Positions 1-13,170 are shown, counted from the first letter of the stretch. The stretch is 64,000 bases of DNA from Lobosporangium transversale (GCF_002105155.1 NW_019028999.1:496001-560000); one strand, 5' to 3'. The notes: generated from the letters alone by a model not told the origin. A program made the numbers and translations.

Positions 1-194
1 CCAAAACATAACAAAGAGCCCCATTCTTGAATCCATTTATTTCTCTATTAGAGCCGTTTATATATTTAATAGGCAGGTTGGAGACTCTGAATGATCAAGC
101 CACTATTTTTTTGCACTTCACCTTCGTAACAGCCATGTTTTTTGCATCTTTTAATACAATGGATGTAAAATATAGCTGGAAGATAGGTTTTTTT
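1..194. other. 3' flank of SQOR, no gene seen
   Basis: AT-rich sequence downstream of the minus-strand SQOR stop codon. A 61-codon plus-strand frame here has no recognisable features. I see nothing else that can be supported. Confidence 0.5.
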
Positions 195-2415
195 TTAAGC
201 AGAGCGGAATAGCTTGCGGAACTTGGCCGGACCGTCCCAAGTTCCTTTGACCATTGACTTCCAGTAAATCTCTGGGAGAACCTTTACATGTTAAAAAAAA
301 AAAAAAAAAAAAAGAGTTTGGTCATCTCAATTTCTATAATTTAAGGCCAATATTGCAGCTTTGAATTAAAATGCCATGAGTCCCCTACCTCTTTAGTCAA
401 CAAATAAGTGGAGAAGCGTTCCTTCGATTGATCAAAAGGGAATGTTTCCTGAGGCTGACCAGTGTAGCCGCTAAATTCTGCTAAAATCAGCTTGTCAGAT
501 CCGGTGATGAGCTAACATGGAAAACGGTTGAAGAGATCATATATCAGCATGTTAATATAAATTTGTTATATAGTCGTAACAGAATATCAAATAATACCAG
601 CTTGGCTTCTACACATTCCAAGTGATTTTCTAGCACATACCGGACAGCTAGTGTATCCATCGTATTTTGCAATCTGTTTGTCTCCGAAAATATCGCCTAG
701 CAAGTTATTCTTCAACACAGCGCTCTGCGCAGTAATGGCGGCAGCGGTTTTTGAAGTAGGAAGGCTTGAGCAATCGCCCAATGCATAGATGTTTGCGAAC
801 TTGTTGTGGCGAAGAGTCTCCTTATCAACATCCACCCATCCATCTGCGTTTGCCAATAAAGAACTTTTGATGAAATCGGGTGCGCCCATAGGAGGCGTAA
901 CATGCAAAAAATCGTAAGGCAAGGTCAACTTGGTACCCTTAGCTTCGCCACCTAGCACATTAAACACTGCCTCCTTGGACTCGGGGTTGATTTCGGTGAG
1001 ATCCGTGAAATAGTTGACATTCAAATCGCGAGCTTTACAGATTTTGAGCAGCTCGTTAGCATATTTATCTATCGCAAAGATTTTCCCTAGCCCTGTGAAA
1101 TATTTGATATCAGTCTTGGAGCGAATACCAGCTTTGCGCCATTGTTCTTCAGCCAAATACATGATCTTTTGGGGTGCTCCTGCGCACTTGATTGGAGTCG
1201 AGGGCATTGTAAAGAGCGCATTGCCGCCTCTAAAGGTCTTGATGAATTCATCTGTCTTCACTACAGAATCGGCGGAGTAGTTGGAGGTTACACCGTCCTT
1301 TCCGAGAGCCTGAGACAGGTTCTTAATCTTTCCCCAATTCATTTGAATCTAATTGATTAAGGAAGGGAATTCAAGTTTCATTTACTCGGCAATAGTTAGT
1401 CAAACCCAAACTATATCCGTCTAATGCCTGTGCTGTCCATAAAAACCCAGTAAATGCAATAAGATAGCGCACTTACTCCAGCAGCAACGACAAGGTAGTC
1501 GTACGAAATCTAACAAAGATTTACAGGCCAACATAAAACATTAAAATGGCGGCATCATGATTTTTTTTCTTTTCTTTCACTGTCCGATCCAAAATTGGTG
1601 GTGTCTACTCATTTGCTCATCCCTGATCTTTCCGTGATAATACTCGTTACTCCATATAACTCAATAACATATACTCTATGTTGCTTCATTTTTTCTTCTT
1701 CATGCAAAAAAAATAAAATAAAATAAAAAAACAAAATAAAGGCCATTACCGATTCCCCGTTTGAAAGCTTGACAATATTCTTGTTAGGCTCAAATGAGGC
1801 AACTGAATCCTTAATCCATTGAGCCTTCTCTGGCATGACTTCACTCATTGCCATCCTGGACTCATCAAACGTCTTGAGTCCAGCGCCAACAAACGTCCAC
1901 AAAGGTTGATACTGCGCAGACAATTTTTTTTCCACAGACATGCAAAAGAAACATTAGTTTTTTTTTTCTTTTTTTTGGAAAATAAAATTAAGATCTTCGG
2001 AAGTTCCAGTAGAGAATGAACACATACATAGTGGACATCAGATGGCTCGACAACTGCAACTGCTTTATTGCCGAGGTTTTCGGCCAAAGTAGAGGCAACG
2101 GAGAGCCCAGCAGACCCGCCACCTATGATAGATAGATATGGCTGTATTAGACCAATGAATCTTTAGAGTATACCGCGATGGATCAGAGCGTCATGCTATG
2201 CGGCGTTGGTTGTAGTATGGCTCCAATGACTTTGATTAGCTTAAAATAGGCTGCCTACCAACGACGACGACCTTGTAGCTTGATGACTTGGTTTGATCCT
2301 GAACTTTAGGAACAGCATTGACAGTCTGAGCCAAGAAGCGTCTAGACTGGAAGGTGGATGATCTGCTACTCATGCGAGCAACAGCACCCAAGTGTGTAAG
2401 AGAAGCAAAAGTCAT
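195..2415 (-). CDS. SQOR: Sulfide:quinone oxidoreductase, mitochondrial
   Basis: This flavoprotein of the inner mitochondrial membrane oxidises sulfide and passes electrons to ubiquinone. Seven exons on the minus strand join in frame to 454 codons: 2415-2259, 2122-2028, 1911-1750, 1509-1477, 1348-641, 511-389 and 281-195. All six introns are GT-AG. The N-terminus (MTFASLTHLGAVARM) is basic and Ser/Arg-rich like a mitochondrial presequence, and this Met was chosen over an upstream one for that reason. A dinucleotide-binding motif KVVVVGGGSAGLS spans exons 1 and 2. YQPLWTFVGAG and ISYDYLVVAAG follow. Redox cysteines are visible in IKCAGAPQK and YTSCP, and the C-terminus WDGPAKFR is typical of eukaryotic SQORs. 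Length fits the family (about 450 residues). The family call is firm; exon edges rest on frame and splice consensus. Confidence 0.93.
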
Positions 2416-2917
2416 GGCGCTAACGTTAATTTTTGGCAGCGAGACTTGGCAAATACGAGAAAGGATGGAAGGTATAGAGATGCAGAGAGGAAGAGAAGAG
2501 GAGCGTGGGGAAGTTGTTCGAGGCTTCAAAGAAATTACTAATGCCCGATCACGTTTCTAAGAAATCAGATGAAATTGCGTGCTCGTCACAGTCAACATTT
2601 TCCCGATATGGTAGATCTCCATCCAGGAGGTACACCCCCTGCCTTCAATGCAAATGATACAGTTTGGACTCTAAATTCTCAAGGATACAAGTCCTTCATG
2701 TTTCAGAAGAAAATACTTTAATTCCTATCTGCATACTTCAATCAAGATAAAGAGGGGAGAAAAAAAATGCTAGTTCTAAAATATGGATGATCGTACAAAA
2801 TAAAAGGCTATAATACAAGAAATGATTATACAGGATGGAGTAATGGGATATAGTAGTGGTAGTAGCAATGATAACAGAGGGATAAATGCAAAAAGCATAA
2901 AATTAGAATAAAGAAAC
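2416..2917. promoter_or_regulatory. Intergenic: SQOR 5' region and kinase 3' region
   Basis: About 500 bp between the SQOR start and the kinase stop, both on the minus strand. It must carry the SQOR promoter and 5' leader and the kinase 3' UTR. I could not place a TATA element or a polyadenylation site with confidence. Poly(A/T) patches occur near 2761. Confidence 0.4.
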
Positions 2918-4491
2918 CTAACGGTAACGATAGATTTCGCATCCTCTCTGTTCTTGAAGCAAAAACTTTTGGTATTTGATCTCTTGGATACGGCAGAGCC
3001 AGTCACACAGCAACAACGTCACATTTGAAGTATTAGAGCAGGTAAAAAATGGATGTGTGTCTAGCAGTTCTTGGGCAGACTTGCGATCCCTGGGATTTTC
3101 CTCAAGCATGCATCGCAACAGGTCGGCAGCCTGCACAAGCACACTTGGGTAATGTGCCCCTTGAGCGATGAACTCCTTGAGGTAGGCCACTGTTTGGTTC
3201 GTGTTTTCAACAGCAAGATATTTGGATCCAAAGTAATGCAGGTCACAATCAGGAATGTATGGCTCGAGCATTTGGCCAAGAACGATACCGAAGGAGTAAA
3301 GATCAGCCAAAGCTGGGTCATGGCTTTCATAAAACTGAGGATGCAATATCTCTGGAGCAATATACCCAGTGGTGCCGCAGACGGGAATCTGAGCCTTAGA
3401 ATCCTTCCAGGAACTTTTGACTGTCATTGAGAGGCCAAAGTCGATAATAACAGCATCCTTCTTTGCATGAGTGAGCATAAGGTTGGAAGGATTGATGTCC
3501 AAATGGACAATATTCTTGGCGTGAATTGCTGCAAGTCCAGTAAGGATCTGCTTAGTCACCTTACGGATAGAGCACAAACTCTTGTTGACAACATGGCAGT
3601 CAAATTTTTTAAGCATTGGCAGAACTAGGACGGTATCACCATTGTCATTGACGAACGAGTCCTGGAGCTGAATCACATTGGGCAGATTACCGAGCTCGCG
3701 CAAGAGCTGAAGCTCTTTCTCTGCCAAGCCAGCGATTGAAACAGTCTTAAAAGCTAGGGGCATGAAATCGGCAATTCGAATTCCAAACTCAATGGTCGAC
3801 AAATCATGCTAGAAACGATAATAAACAAGATCAGAAGTTGTTAGTAAGGTGAAAAGGGAGGTGAATAATGCTCCGTATCTACACACGTGTCTGAGTATTT
3901 CAGAGCTTAGATAAACACGCGTCAACCAGTGTTTACTTCCCCCGCAAATTAACACATGCCTCTTAGGGAAAGCGCATGAATTATGTTTTATGTTCAAAGT
4001 GAAACAAAAAAAGAGTAATCACTTACTGTGAGTTTAGGGAACATGTCGTTGACGAGGTAGTCCGTCTGGCCTTTGGAAGGGTGGTGCTCGCAGGGTGCCG
4101 TGTAGACGTAAGACTGACATGCTGTCGCGGTTGTCTTAGCTGTATCAGCTGTCTTTTTCAATGGTTCTATCAAAGTTGGGTTGGACATGATATCCTTCAG
4201 CGTACCGGCAAGCTGACTTGAGTGTGTCTTTTTATGTGAATTGCCTTGGATTTGGTGAAGAAGAGAGTATTGATCCAGATGAGAGTTTGTAAGAGGGAGA
4301 CGGTGGTGTGAAGGACTCATATGGAGACGCTGATGAATAATTGCTTTTAAGAGCAAGCTGTTGTTGACCGCGGTTGACTTTGGCTTTATAAAAGGGAATT
4401 GGAGTGAAGAGGCGGGAATTAGATCGTATTTAAAGGCGGCTTCGGCCGGGCTATATATGCTGGTGGAAGTGGATATCGACATTGCAGACAT
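2918..4491 (-). CDS. Protein kinase-like protein with altered HRD motif
   Basis: Two exons (4491-4027 and 3808-2918) join through a GT-AG intron to 451 codons. The first ~150 residues are low-complexity and His/Ser/Thr-rich with no recognised domain. The kinase fold follows. A candidate ATP lysine lies in LAFKTV and the partner Glu in EKELQLL, but there is no glycine-rich loop in front of the lysine. The catalytic loop reads HLDINPSN instead of HRDxKxxN. The metal-binding motif (IIDFGLS), the APE motif (APEIL) and the ADLYSFGIVLGQML helix are present. It is probably a Ser/Thr kinase or a regulated atypical kinase. The subfamily is not recognised; a weak Cdc7-like flavour in the catalytic loop is only an impression. 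The Met at 4491 is the first long-frame start, and an upstream GA-rich leader runs from 4500 to 4900. Confidence 0.75.
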
Positions 4492-6386
4492 TTGCTAAAA
4501 TAAGTGATGAATAAAATAAAAAGGAGCACAAGACAAATGGGAAAAGAAAGTCGTTGATGCAAAGGACTTGTCTAAAAGAAACAGGTGTTTGTGTTCGAGA
4601 GATGTTGAGGATATACGGATCTAGAGTAGGCAAACGGATGCATATGACCACACTGCTGTTTACAAGCAAGTGTTTAGAAGAGAGAAGAGTGGGGAGTTGA
4701 GGGTAAAGAGGAATGTGCTAATGCGGTGGAAACAGAGAGGGATAGTCTCATCCAAATGTATTAGCAGCTCTTGAGCGAAGGGAGAGACAAACACACAACA
4801 GACAAAAAAAGGAAGAGAAGAGGATGGAGGTAAAGAGAGAATTGGGAAAGGTCGTAGTTTTTATAGAGGCATCTCAACGAGTCGGAATCGGAGGCGGAAA
4901 CAGAAAATAGAGTTTCCTATGACTACAAGCAATTTTATTTTTTATTTTTTTTTGGTTGGAATTCATTCTGTGGGGGAGAATGCAAGTGCTGCATGTCTAT
5001 CATTGTGCCTTTTCATGGTCTGGATCTATTCTAGCCGTTCATTTCTTCCGTAAGCTATCTAATTCACTGGGTTAAGGACGATGCTTTAGGCATCTCTATC
5101 TTACTCAGTTCCCTACTTGGTCAGTTTCCATAATATGGACTAGGCTATATCTGATGTTGCATAGAGTCTGGATTACATACCACGAATGAAATAATTTTAA
5201 GCAATTATGCTTTTGCCATCATTATCGATCTCAAATCACGATTTGCTCTTTCCCTACTGTATACATGGAGGATGGACAATATAATACAAACCACGGCGCA
5301 GTTGAACATTGAAAAGTTTATGAATGTATATCTATTTCCTGTTCATTCCGCAAGCTCTTGTGATATCAGCCAAGCAAGGATGCCTATAGAATGCCGCAAT
5401 CTAGAAAAACGCGTCCAGTCTTTGCTTTTGCGCTTTTTAATGTCGCATGGAGCGTGCACTCTAAAATATACACTGGATTCTTTTCCCCCCTATACCAGGC
5501 ATAATCCTTCGATTTCATATGAACTTGTTATTCATGGAGTACCTCTTCAACCACATCCTGTCAATCAATCAACATCGATTATTTACATATAAATAAATAG
5601 TTTCACGCAGATTGTTTGCCTTTAATTGAATCGCATGCGAAGATTTCCTATCTTCACATATTTTCTTTGAATAGAAATCAATTGAATGAACCTTCTTTTT
5701 ATTTGTCGTGTGCATGAGCATGTGCATGCAAAGATGTGTGACGGCACTTTTAGATGTGGCAGAGTCGTGTGCCATCAAAGTGTATGCTGAAATCAAACCC
5801 CTTACTAACCCCTAACACCATGACAATAGGCGACTGCTCGGTGCCTGCTGTATTTCCATATGCCTGGACTTAGCAGTAATTAACAGAATTGTTTGGTTTC
5901 TCTTGAATGACCGCCATCCAGAGGAACTACTTAGAGACACTGGAGTTCACTGTATTGCTTATACGGCTTCATATTGAGCCCGGGCAGTCGCCATATCCTT
6001 CACCATAAAGTATGAGCTTTCCGCACGCTTTAAGGAGAGTTACAAAAAAATAATCTAGTCTTGAAAACCGACTTGATAGTACACCCCTTGTAGAAGCAAT
6101 AAAAAGAATGGAAGTAACAGCGTCAATTTAAAGACGTGGATATATTATGTTTGGACATGAAGAGGCTATTACAGTAAAAAAAATGCTTCGCAATATCTAA
6201 TGGAAGAACTAAAGGGCGTACTATGTAGTTTTGCCTCGCCACGCCATGCGACTTCCTTTGGAGCCCATCAATGAGATTATATGCAGGTCCGATGTCAGCC
6301 GCAAGAGTAATAAAAAATCTCTAGCCTACTTATCCCGAACTCGCCACATGCCCTTCCGAAAGTAACTTTAATCTTATGAAACATTA
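4492..6386. other. Intergenic, kinase leader and CDC27 3' flank
   Basis: A 1.9-kb gap. The first 450 bp upstream of the kinase are purine-rich on the plus strand (GAGAGA-type tracts), as is common in fungal 5' leaders. The rest is AT-rich. A plus-strand frame of 106 codons at 5272-5592 has no recognisable motif and no partner exons, so I do not call it a gene. Confidence 0.4.
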
Positions 6387-9300
6387 TTAAAGATCTACAT
6401 CAACCTTGACATCGTAGCCCACTTCATCGTTGTCTGCGTCCTGCTCCAACTTTTCGATCATATCACGAATAGTATGGGATAATTTGCTATTAAGATTCAA
6501 GGCATATGTCAGGTACTTTAGCGCCTGCGCCTTGTCACCTTTCTTCTGTAGAACTTTTCCTAGTAGCATAAATGCATTGGGTTCATCAGGCGATAGCTTC
6601 ATGACTATCTCTAATTCCTCATAGGCTTCATCGTAATAGCCCATGTCTGCTTGAACCTTGGCTTTGCTAAAGCGAGCAGCAACATTAGTAGAATCAAGCT
6701 CGATGGCTTCCTGATATGAACGCAAAGCCTCTGTGATCCTACTCAACTTTTCTTGGCTCTGTGTAGTGGAAGATGAAGATAACCATCGTAAGATTTTCAG
6801 TTTTCCTGTCGCATGATATCTGATCTTACACAAAAGCGATCACGAAAGCAATAAAAAAAAACTCTAGCTTACGGCACCAACTCGATATAATACCACGCTG
6901 CTTGATGGGTTAAGTTTATGCGCCTCTTTGAAGGAAACGAGCGCAAGATCGTTTTTGCCCATCTTGTCGTAGATGAGACCAACGCCAAACCTAAATTATG
7001 CAGAGAAGTACACGTTTAGCTCTTTACGGGCCCTTCACATGGTACTTTAAATTAGGAGCAGCTACGCCGAAAAGTTTGCGCCTACCATGCATAATAATGA
7101 CGAGGATCGATTGCCATGGCTTTCAAAAATGCTGTCTGTGCTTTATCATACTCTTCCATATATGTATACTCGTGCCCAGACAATGTATGGGCATATGCAA
7201 ACCGGTCATTTAGTTGGATCGCTCGTTGGAAGCATTTTAGGGCCTGCTCGCTGTCATGCTTTAAACTAAATGCATTACCAAGAGCTACCCAGGCTTGAGG
7301 GGAATGAAGATTTGAGTCTTTGAGCTCTTTGGCGAGTGTAGAAAGCATTGTCTCTTTGTTTAAGTGCCAAAGACAGGTTGAGTAAATTTCCATGTCTTTG
7401 TGCAAACTTGGATCCAATTCTCGAGCACGTTCAAAGTATCTCATTGCCTTTATAACAGTATATATGGCATGAACATGTTATTTTTTTGTGAGCATACTTG
7501 GTCGCACCATTTAAAAATAAAAAATAAAATAAAAAAAAAGCGTCCCTAATGATTTAAATCTTACCGATGCATAGTCTACCATCCCAAATTTGCACTTGCC
7601 CAGCTGGCACTGCACCCACCCGCTCTGCAAATGATCGTGCGGCAGAGTCTCAAATTCGGTTATAGCTTCAATGAATTGGTTGAGTGATAATAAACCATAG
7701 GACCTTGCTAAAATCCGAAAAATATCAATCATGACCCGCAGACTCTCATCATCCCCCAATTGATCCGCTTCTACTGGCGTCATAGGTATAGTTAACTCTC
7801 TATATGTCTCGTATTCCTAAGCATTATTTAAAGTGAAGATGTCCAAGTGAGATTGTTTCAAGTCAATAAAACTCCATCATCATTTGTATTTGAAGTTCTT
7901 TTAAGCTGGATCGTACCTCATTGCTATCTGTATCCTTTTTCGTGTTTCTATTAGACATGTGCCTGCGTTGAGCTCCCGTCTTTATTCCAGACATTGAAAA
8001 ATTAGCGATCGTATTACTTCTTCCAGGCTCTCGCTTAGATACCCCTCCAGACGCGGCCGAAATTCGTAACATAGTCGACGACTATTAGACAAAATACAAG
8101 ATCATAATGTTCAAGCGAGAGTAGCACCACTATATCAAATTCAAGCTGCTTCAAGACACCACGGCACGATCAATTCTCATCACATCTTCCTACCTTACTC
8201 CTTTCAAACTTTGACTTGCTCGTCCCCCTTCTCAAGGTTACTCTCTCCGTCGATTCCCCGGGTGCGTTTGCTATGGTATCTCGACTAGTAGACATAGCTC
8301 TACAAGCGTTATAAGCGAAGTGGGCGCGTAAGAGTAATGAATCATAAAGAATAAAAATAGAACATGATCAAAGTAAGCTTGAGTGGCAATTACTAACTTC
8401 ATAGGTGGCGAGTCATCAGTATGCATTGATGCCATAATGGTCCCAGGCGATAAAGACGATGACTGAGGTATTGTCATTTTTGAAAAATCTTTCGCATCAT
8501 GTCGAGCTGAAGTATGTATGTTAAAAGGGTTTGTCTGAGCGGCGCTGACACCTTCATATTGCTTTGTTTCTGTTTGAGATGCAGAGAATGGTGAACCATC
8601 GAAAGTATTGATCCTCGATGGTTGTATAGTCGTAAGTGGCTTTAATGATACAATGGAAGTCTTTGTGTCAAACTGTTGAAATAGGGCGTTGGGATCCAAA
8701 GGCGCCCCTAAATAAATACATAGAAAATACATCCTAATAAGTCATCCATTCGTTAGAATATTTCATAACTTTTTATCATCATCCATGGCCAGTCTTAATC
8801 AAGCCAAAGGCTGTCTTACCGAGTTCACAAAGTCCCTCAAATGCTTCCCATAGCAGCGGATTAAAGGATAATGCTTCCTTGAAATATTTGATTGCCAATT
8901 TGTGTCTTTGCTGAGCTCTGGCAGGACCATTACAAGAAAAAAAAAAAAAAGAAAAGAAAAGAGAAAAAAGAAAAGAGAAAAAGAAAAGAGAACCAAGAAT
9001 GAGATCAGGACTAAAAGGAGCAAATACATTACAATGGATTGGTACACCTTACAAATATTTGAACGGTACCTGGCAGTGTGTCCAAGAAGGTTTAGCACTG
9101 AGGCTCGATCTGGCTCTCCTATACTCAACAGAACATGGTCCGAAACGATGTCTATAATGAAGAAAGGATTTTATCATAAGCATTTAGAGGCTCCATGGGG
9201 AATTTCATAAGCAACGGTTGTGCATTCTGGCAAGGAAGACGATGTACCTGAAACGGGGCAGATTGGCAAAGTACCGTTTTCAAGGAGCCACTCCAAGACA

Positions 9301-9653
9301 CCAGCGGCCTCAACATAGCGCTTTAGGTCGAGACAACACTGTGCAAAAAGATAGCGGCTTTTTAATGAGGCGCACCTCTCCAAAACTGTCCATGCGACCT
9401 CTGGTTTGCCTTGTCTATAATGACATGTTGCCAGCAGATACTGCGCGTGTTCTCGCTCAATCTCTGAATGCTCATGACCGCGCACCTGCGACTGCAATCG
9501 CTCTGCAAGGAAGGTTGCATTCCGGAACTGGAATCTATCAAGTGAATATTTAATGACAGACTCAAGACGGATGATAACAGGGTCCATATGGCTTCGGTTT
9601 GCTCTCTTGGTAGTGCTGGAGGTTTCTATTATCATGCCACCTGACGTAGCCAT
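6387..9653 (-). CDS. CDC27: Anaphase-promoting complex subunit CDC27/APC3 (TPR protein)
   Basis: This is a TPR scaffold subunit of the APC/C ubiquitin ligase, which controls mitotic exit. At least ten minus-strand exons are recognisable. The start is at 9653 (MATSGGMIIE), and the first exon, ending near 9248, holds the N-terminal TPRs. Short exons near 9150-9068 and 8915-8820 continue them (HKLAIKYFKEALSFNPLLWEAFEGL). A Ser/Thr-rich disordered linker lies at 8706-7863. The C-terminal TPR array starts near 7783 (QLGKCKF), continues at 7444 (YFERARELDPSLHKDMEIYSTCLW) and ends at 6387. AQAWVALGN-type, SGHEY and YYAWFGVG signatures are diagnostic of APC3. The donor after YYAW and the acceptor before FGVGLIYDKM were checked in frame. 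The acidic tail (EQDADNDEVGYDVKVDVDL) is typical. The linker exons are the least certain. Confidence 0.9.
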
Positions 9654-9925
9654 GAGCTCTTTCCTGTCTTCTGGCTAGGCGCAAATCCTTCAGTAGTGAG
9701 GATGGCTATGGTGGATAGGATTGCAGTTGTCTCCTACAGTAAATGTTGACAGCAATAAAACGAAAAAGCGTAGTCATTTCAGCATGGTAACCATGGTGCA
9801 ACCTTTTTTTCTCGTCGGGGATAGACATTAAGGTATAACTTTTAAGCCACCTCACAACAGTCATTAAGCACCTTTTCTTCGCAAACTGAATTCAAACCTA
9901 TCCTCCGTACTCTTCTCCATTCAAC
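9654..9925. promoter_or_regulatory. Divergent promoter region, CDC27 and AIM24
   Basis: These 272 bp separate the divergent starts of CDC27 (minus) and the AIM24-like gene (plus), so they should hold both promoters. No specific factor site is claimed. Confidence 0.45.
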
Positions 9926-11125
9926 ATGAACGTCTGGCCAATTGTCGTCCAAGTGGGCCAGAGGTCCAGTCGTACGATAAACATGTCAGCGCTCAATCGC
10001 GCCTATGCCAACCTAGCGTACAACACGACCTCACAGCCAACCAATGGAGAAGTCCCAACCCTAGATAGAAAGCTTGGCTCTCTCGAGGAGCGTATTCAGG
10101 CACGTCGGGATGCACTTGGTACACACATACGCTCAGAGGAACAACAAAAATATGCTCAGTCTTCGATAGAAGCCGGCAGTACCGTAGATGGATCTAAATC
10201 TGCAAAGAAGGGCATAATGTCTATCCTACCTGGTAATTCCTCATATCGACACTACGAACAATTCTTAAGTCTCTTGTAAGATCACATACTAAATCATTGC
10301 CTGATCAACGCTGCTGCAATAAATCCTTGCGTACCATATACCATATTGCTCAATAAGGAATTAATAACGCTTCAAAATGGATCAAGCAGCCTTCAGTCGC
10401 CGATCCTGAGTTTGAGGTTGTTAGTGCCGGGCTAGGATCAATGCTTCATGTTAGACTTCCTTCGCGCTCTGAACTTTATGCTGCCCCTGGCGCTGCTGTC
10501 GGAAGTTCAGCGGAGGTACATGTTTATTATTGCCTCTCATAATCTATAAGTATATGCATATACATGAAGCATCGTCCTTATCCTTTCTTCTTTAATGATA
10601 AACTATCAGGTTGAATCTGAACTATCGACCGCTTCCAACCCATTAAAAGCCTTAGGAAGACGCTTAGCGGGAGGCTCTTTATATTTTCAAAAGGTAAGCC
10701 TTTGGGAAGCCTTTGGTAACGCAAAGATAGTAATTAAGAATCATACCTGGAATGATCTTGGAGGCTGGATGTGATAACATGGCATCATCATAATCTTTTT
10801 ATAAATAGTTCAGTACATCCATGGTGGCTGGAGATGTCCTATTAGCACCTCAGTACATGTCTGATATTGCAGCTATTCGCATGGATGGCACATCAGAGTA
10901 CTATATTAGACGAGATTCTTTCTTAGCAAGGAGTCCACGAGTGATTCTTCAATTGGGATTAGCCAAGGCTGGATTAGGCGTTACTAATTTTTTTGCACAT
11001 CGTGTCACGGGTCGTGGCACACTTGCCATTGCCAGCTACGGAGGAATCTACCGTCTGGTATTGGCGCCAAATGAGGAGTATCTTGTCAATCCAAGGTTAG
11101 AATCTTGTCTTTTTTTTTTGAAAAT

Positions 11126-11157
<32 letters not shown>

Positions 11158-11736
11158 TAGTCCTATACTCTATCTAATATGCATTGCTCCGACGATCCCT
11201 TTAGACATTTGATTGCATGGGAAGCTGGCTCATCTCCCACTGCGTCACGTCTTGCGATTGATCCAACTCATCAAGTCGAACCAGAAACTCGTACATCCAA
11301 AATCCTTTCCAATCCCTATGTCGCATCTACATTGAATATTGCTTCACGTGCAGCCGAGCGCATTGGAAATGTGTTTTTTGGGAGACAGGAATTTGTTCGC
11401 TTGCAAGGTCCAGGAGATTTTTATCTTTGTAGTCGAGTTCGCCCTAGCACTGAGGTCCTGAAGCAGTTGACTTCGTCTGTGTCTAAGCTTCCAGTCGTTT
11501 TTCCTGCCCCCGTTGCCCCTGCTCCACCCAAGCCTACAACGCCACCTAACACCTTTGCAACGGTTACACGAGATGGTCATGTCACTATCAGTAAGAGTAA
11601 TGTATCTTCCACTAGCTCATCGGCATCTGCATCTCCATCTACTCCTCTCTCAGGATCCATCCCACAGATCAAACATCATGTGCTTGAACGCTCCGAAGGG
11701 ACAACTATCTCCAAACGTGAGACTAGCAGCTCGTAG
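9926..11736 (+). CDS. AIM24: AIM24-like mitochondrial protein
   Basis: AIM24 is a fungal inner-membrane protein linked to cristae organisation, with a TRAP-like beta-sandwich fold. Five exons (9926-10232, 10358-10515, 10610-10693, 10809-11095, 11205-11736) join in frame to 455 codons. The first 40 residues (QVGQRSSRTINMSALNRAY) look like a mitochondrial targeting region, and a helical segment follows (LEERIQARRDAL). The AIM24 core is visible in FEVVSAGLGSMLHVRLPSRSELYAAPGAAVG, in VAGDVLLAPQYMSDI and in RGTLAIASYGGIYRLVLAPNEEYLVNP. FVRLQGPGDFYLCSRV is a late core strand. The C-terminus is Ser/Pro/Thr-rich. Intron 4 (11096-11204) carries a 28-bp A tract. The call is confident at family level. 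Confidence 0.88.
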
Positions 11737-12890
11737 GTTATGTGTTCTTTTGGTCGGTGCAACTACTACAGCACTAGAATAATCAGTAAAAAATAAAATA
11801 AAATAAAATAAAATAAAAGCAAAGCAAAGCAAAGTAAAGCAATAGCTTTAGCGTACGGTGAACAGAGTTTGAGAATTTTTTTTATTATTTTCAACAAAGG
11901 TAAGCGAGGTATAGAAGTGTATAATTCGGCACAACAGATCTAACAGTATATCTGTAGTCCTTGAATCGAGTCAACTACATCTGGCTATATTTTCAAGTCG
12001 GAATACTCCTAGTTAGTGATTCCAACCTAAACATATTCCTTTCGCTCGTTATGAATGATATATACAATTGTTTATTTAAAAGCGTTATGTGAGCATACAT
12101 TATATTTAATAGCTCTTATCAACAAGGCTATAAATGCATGAATGCTCCTGAGCCTGACATGTCACTTTTCCAGTATATACATTTATTATTTTTCTTGGGC
12201 ATATTGGTCATCTATTCACCTACTAACATATAAATGCAAAATAACTTGACTTCTTTACTTTTTTCCACGAGTATATTCCGTACCTTAGCACGTTGGCTGC
12301 TTCACTGGATGAACTTGACATATAAACAATGTCATATCATTAAACATTCCAAAAAGCTGCTCCATTTAACCTCATGAATTATTATCACAAGCTCCCGTAT
12401 TAATATTTTCAGATATTACAAAATGATTTTATGCTGCTACTGATGCAATATCGGTGCAGTAATAGTCGTTGAAAAAAAGATCACATATATATCGTCCGTA
12501 TCTGAACCAATATAACCTAGCGGACGAAATGCTTGCTTTCACTCTCACAAAATTTCACTATTTTCTAAAAGGCTGCATATATGTAAATTTTACAGATTGC
12601 ACTCTAGGAAAGATATCACATATGTAGAGAATCCTTGACATTACAACAACACTTTTCATCCTCAATAGGCCATCAGTATCCATAACGAGCGGAATAGAGG
12701 ACGCGCTGAAATTTAAACCGTTTGCAGAAGAGACTCAACTGGTGGGCAATATGATATTTCAATAATATAATACCAGTAGTATTTACTTAGCAAAAAAAAA
12801 AAAAAAAAAAAATTGCCATAGACTATATCGAGATAATCGTAGATGGCTCCCGTGGAATGGCCAATAAACTTTCCTGGCATTATCAAAGGA
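11737..12890. other. AT-rich intergenic
   Basis: Between the AIM24 stop and the first palindromic repeat. It begins with short tandem AAAAT and AAAGC units (about 11789-11845). The remainder is AT-rich without coding signal. A 20-bp A tract lies at about 12791-12811. Confidence 0.4.
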
Positions 12891-12892
12891 AA

Positions 12893-13085
12893 AAGATATT
12901 TGCACGGCCCCGTACACACCTTATTTGCACGAGGGTCTTTATTTCAGTCTTAGGTACCATTACCAGGAAGCCTTCCACGACACAAGCTCGGATCCAGAGC
13001 CGATACCCAAGGATCAAATACTGACCAGAATATTTATCTTATCAAGCCATACGTAGCTCAGAGTAGATGTTTATACTCTTCATGC
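12893..13085 (+). repeat. Left arm of a long inverted repeat with GTGCAAATA end
   Basis: The arm begins with the motif TTTGCACGG...CGTACACACC and continues with about 165 bp of ordinary sequence (CAGGAAGCCTTCCACGACAC, ATCAAATACTGACCAGAATA). This matches the reverse complement of roughly 16600-16790 at about 80 percent identity, estimated by eye. With the right arm it may bound a 4-kb element or be one of two inverted copies of a smaller one. Confidence 0.6.
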
Positions 13086-13116
13086 GACTCTGAGACCAAA
13101 TAAAGAATGAAAAACA

Positions 13117-13170
13117 CATTTGCACGCCCCTCGTACACACTAATGATTTTTTTTATTCGCACGAGGAGTT
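13117..13170. repeat. TTATTTGCACGGG palindromic mini-element (degenerate)
   Basis: The unit reads CATTTGCACGCCCCTCGTACACAC, then a T-rich spacer, then TTATTCGCACGAGG. It matches the repeat units at 12896, 15215 and 16770. Confidence 0.6.

Noticed and set aside
27-212. 61-codon plus-strand frame at the window start
   Set aside because: It overlaps the antisense of the last SQOR exon and has no features of its own.
8902-9210. Lys/Glu-rich plus-strand frame
   Set aside because: It is the antisense of CDC27 exons and of an intron pyrimidine tract.
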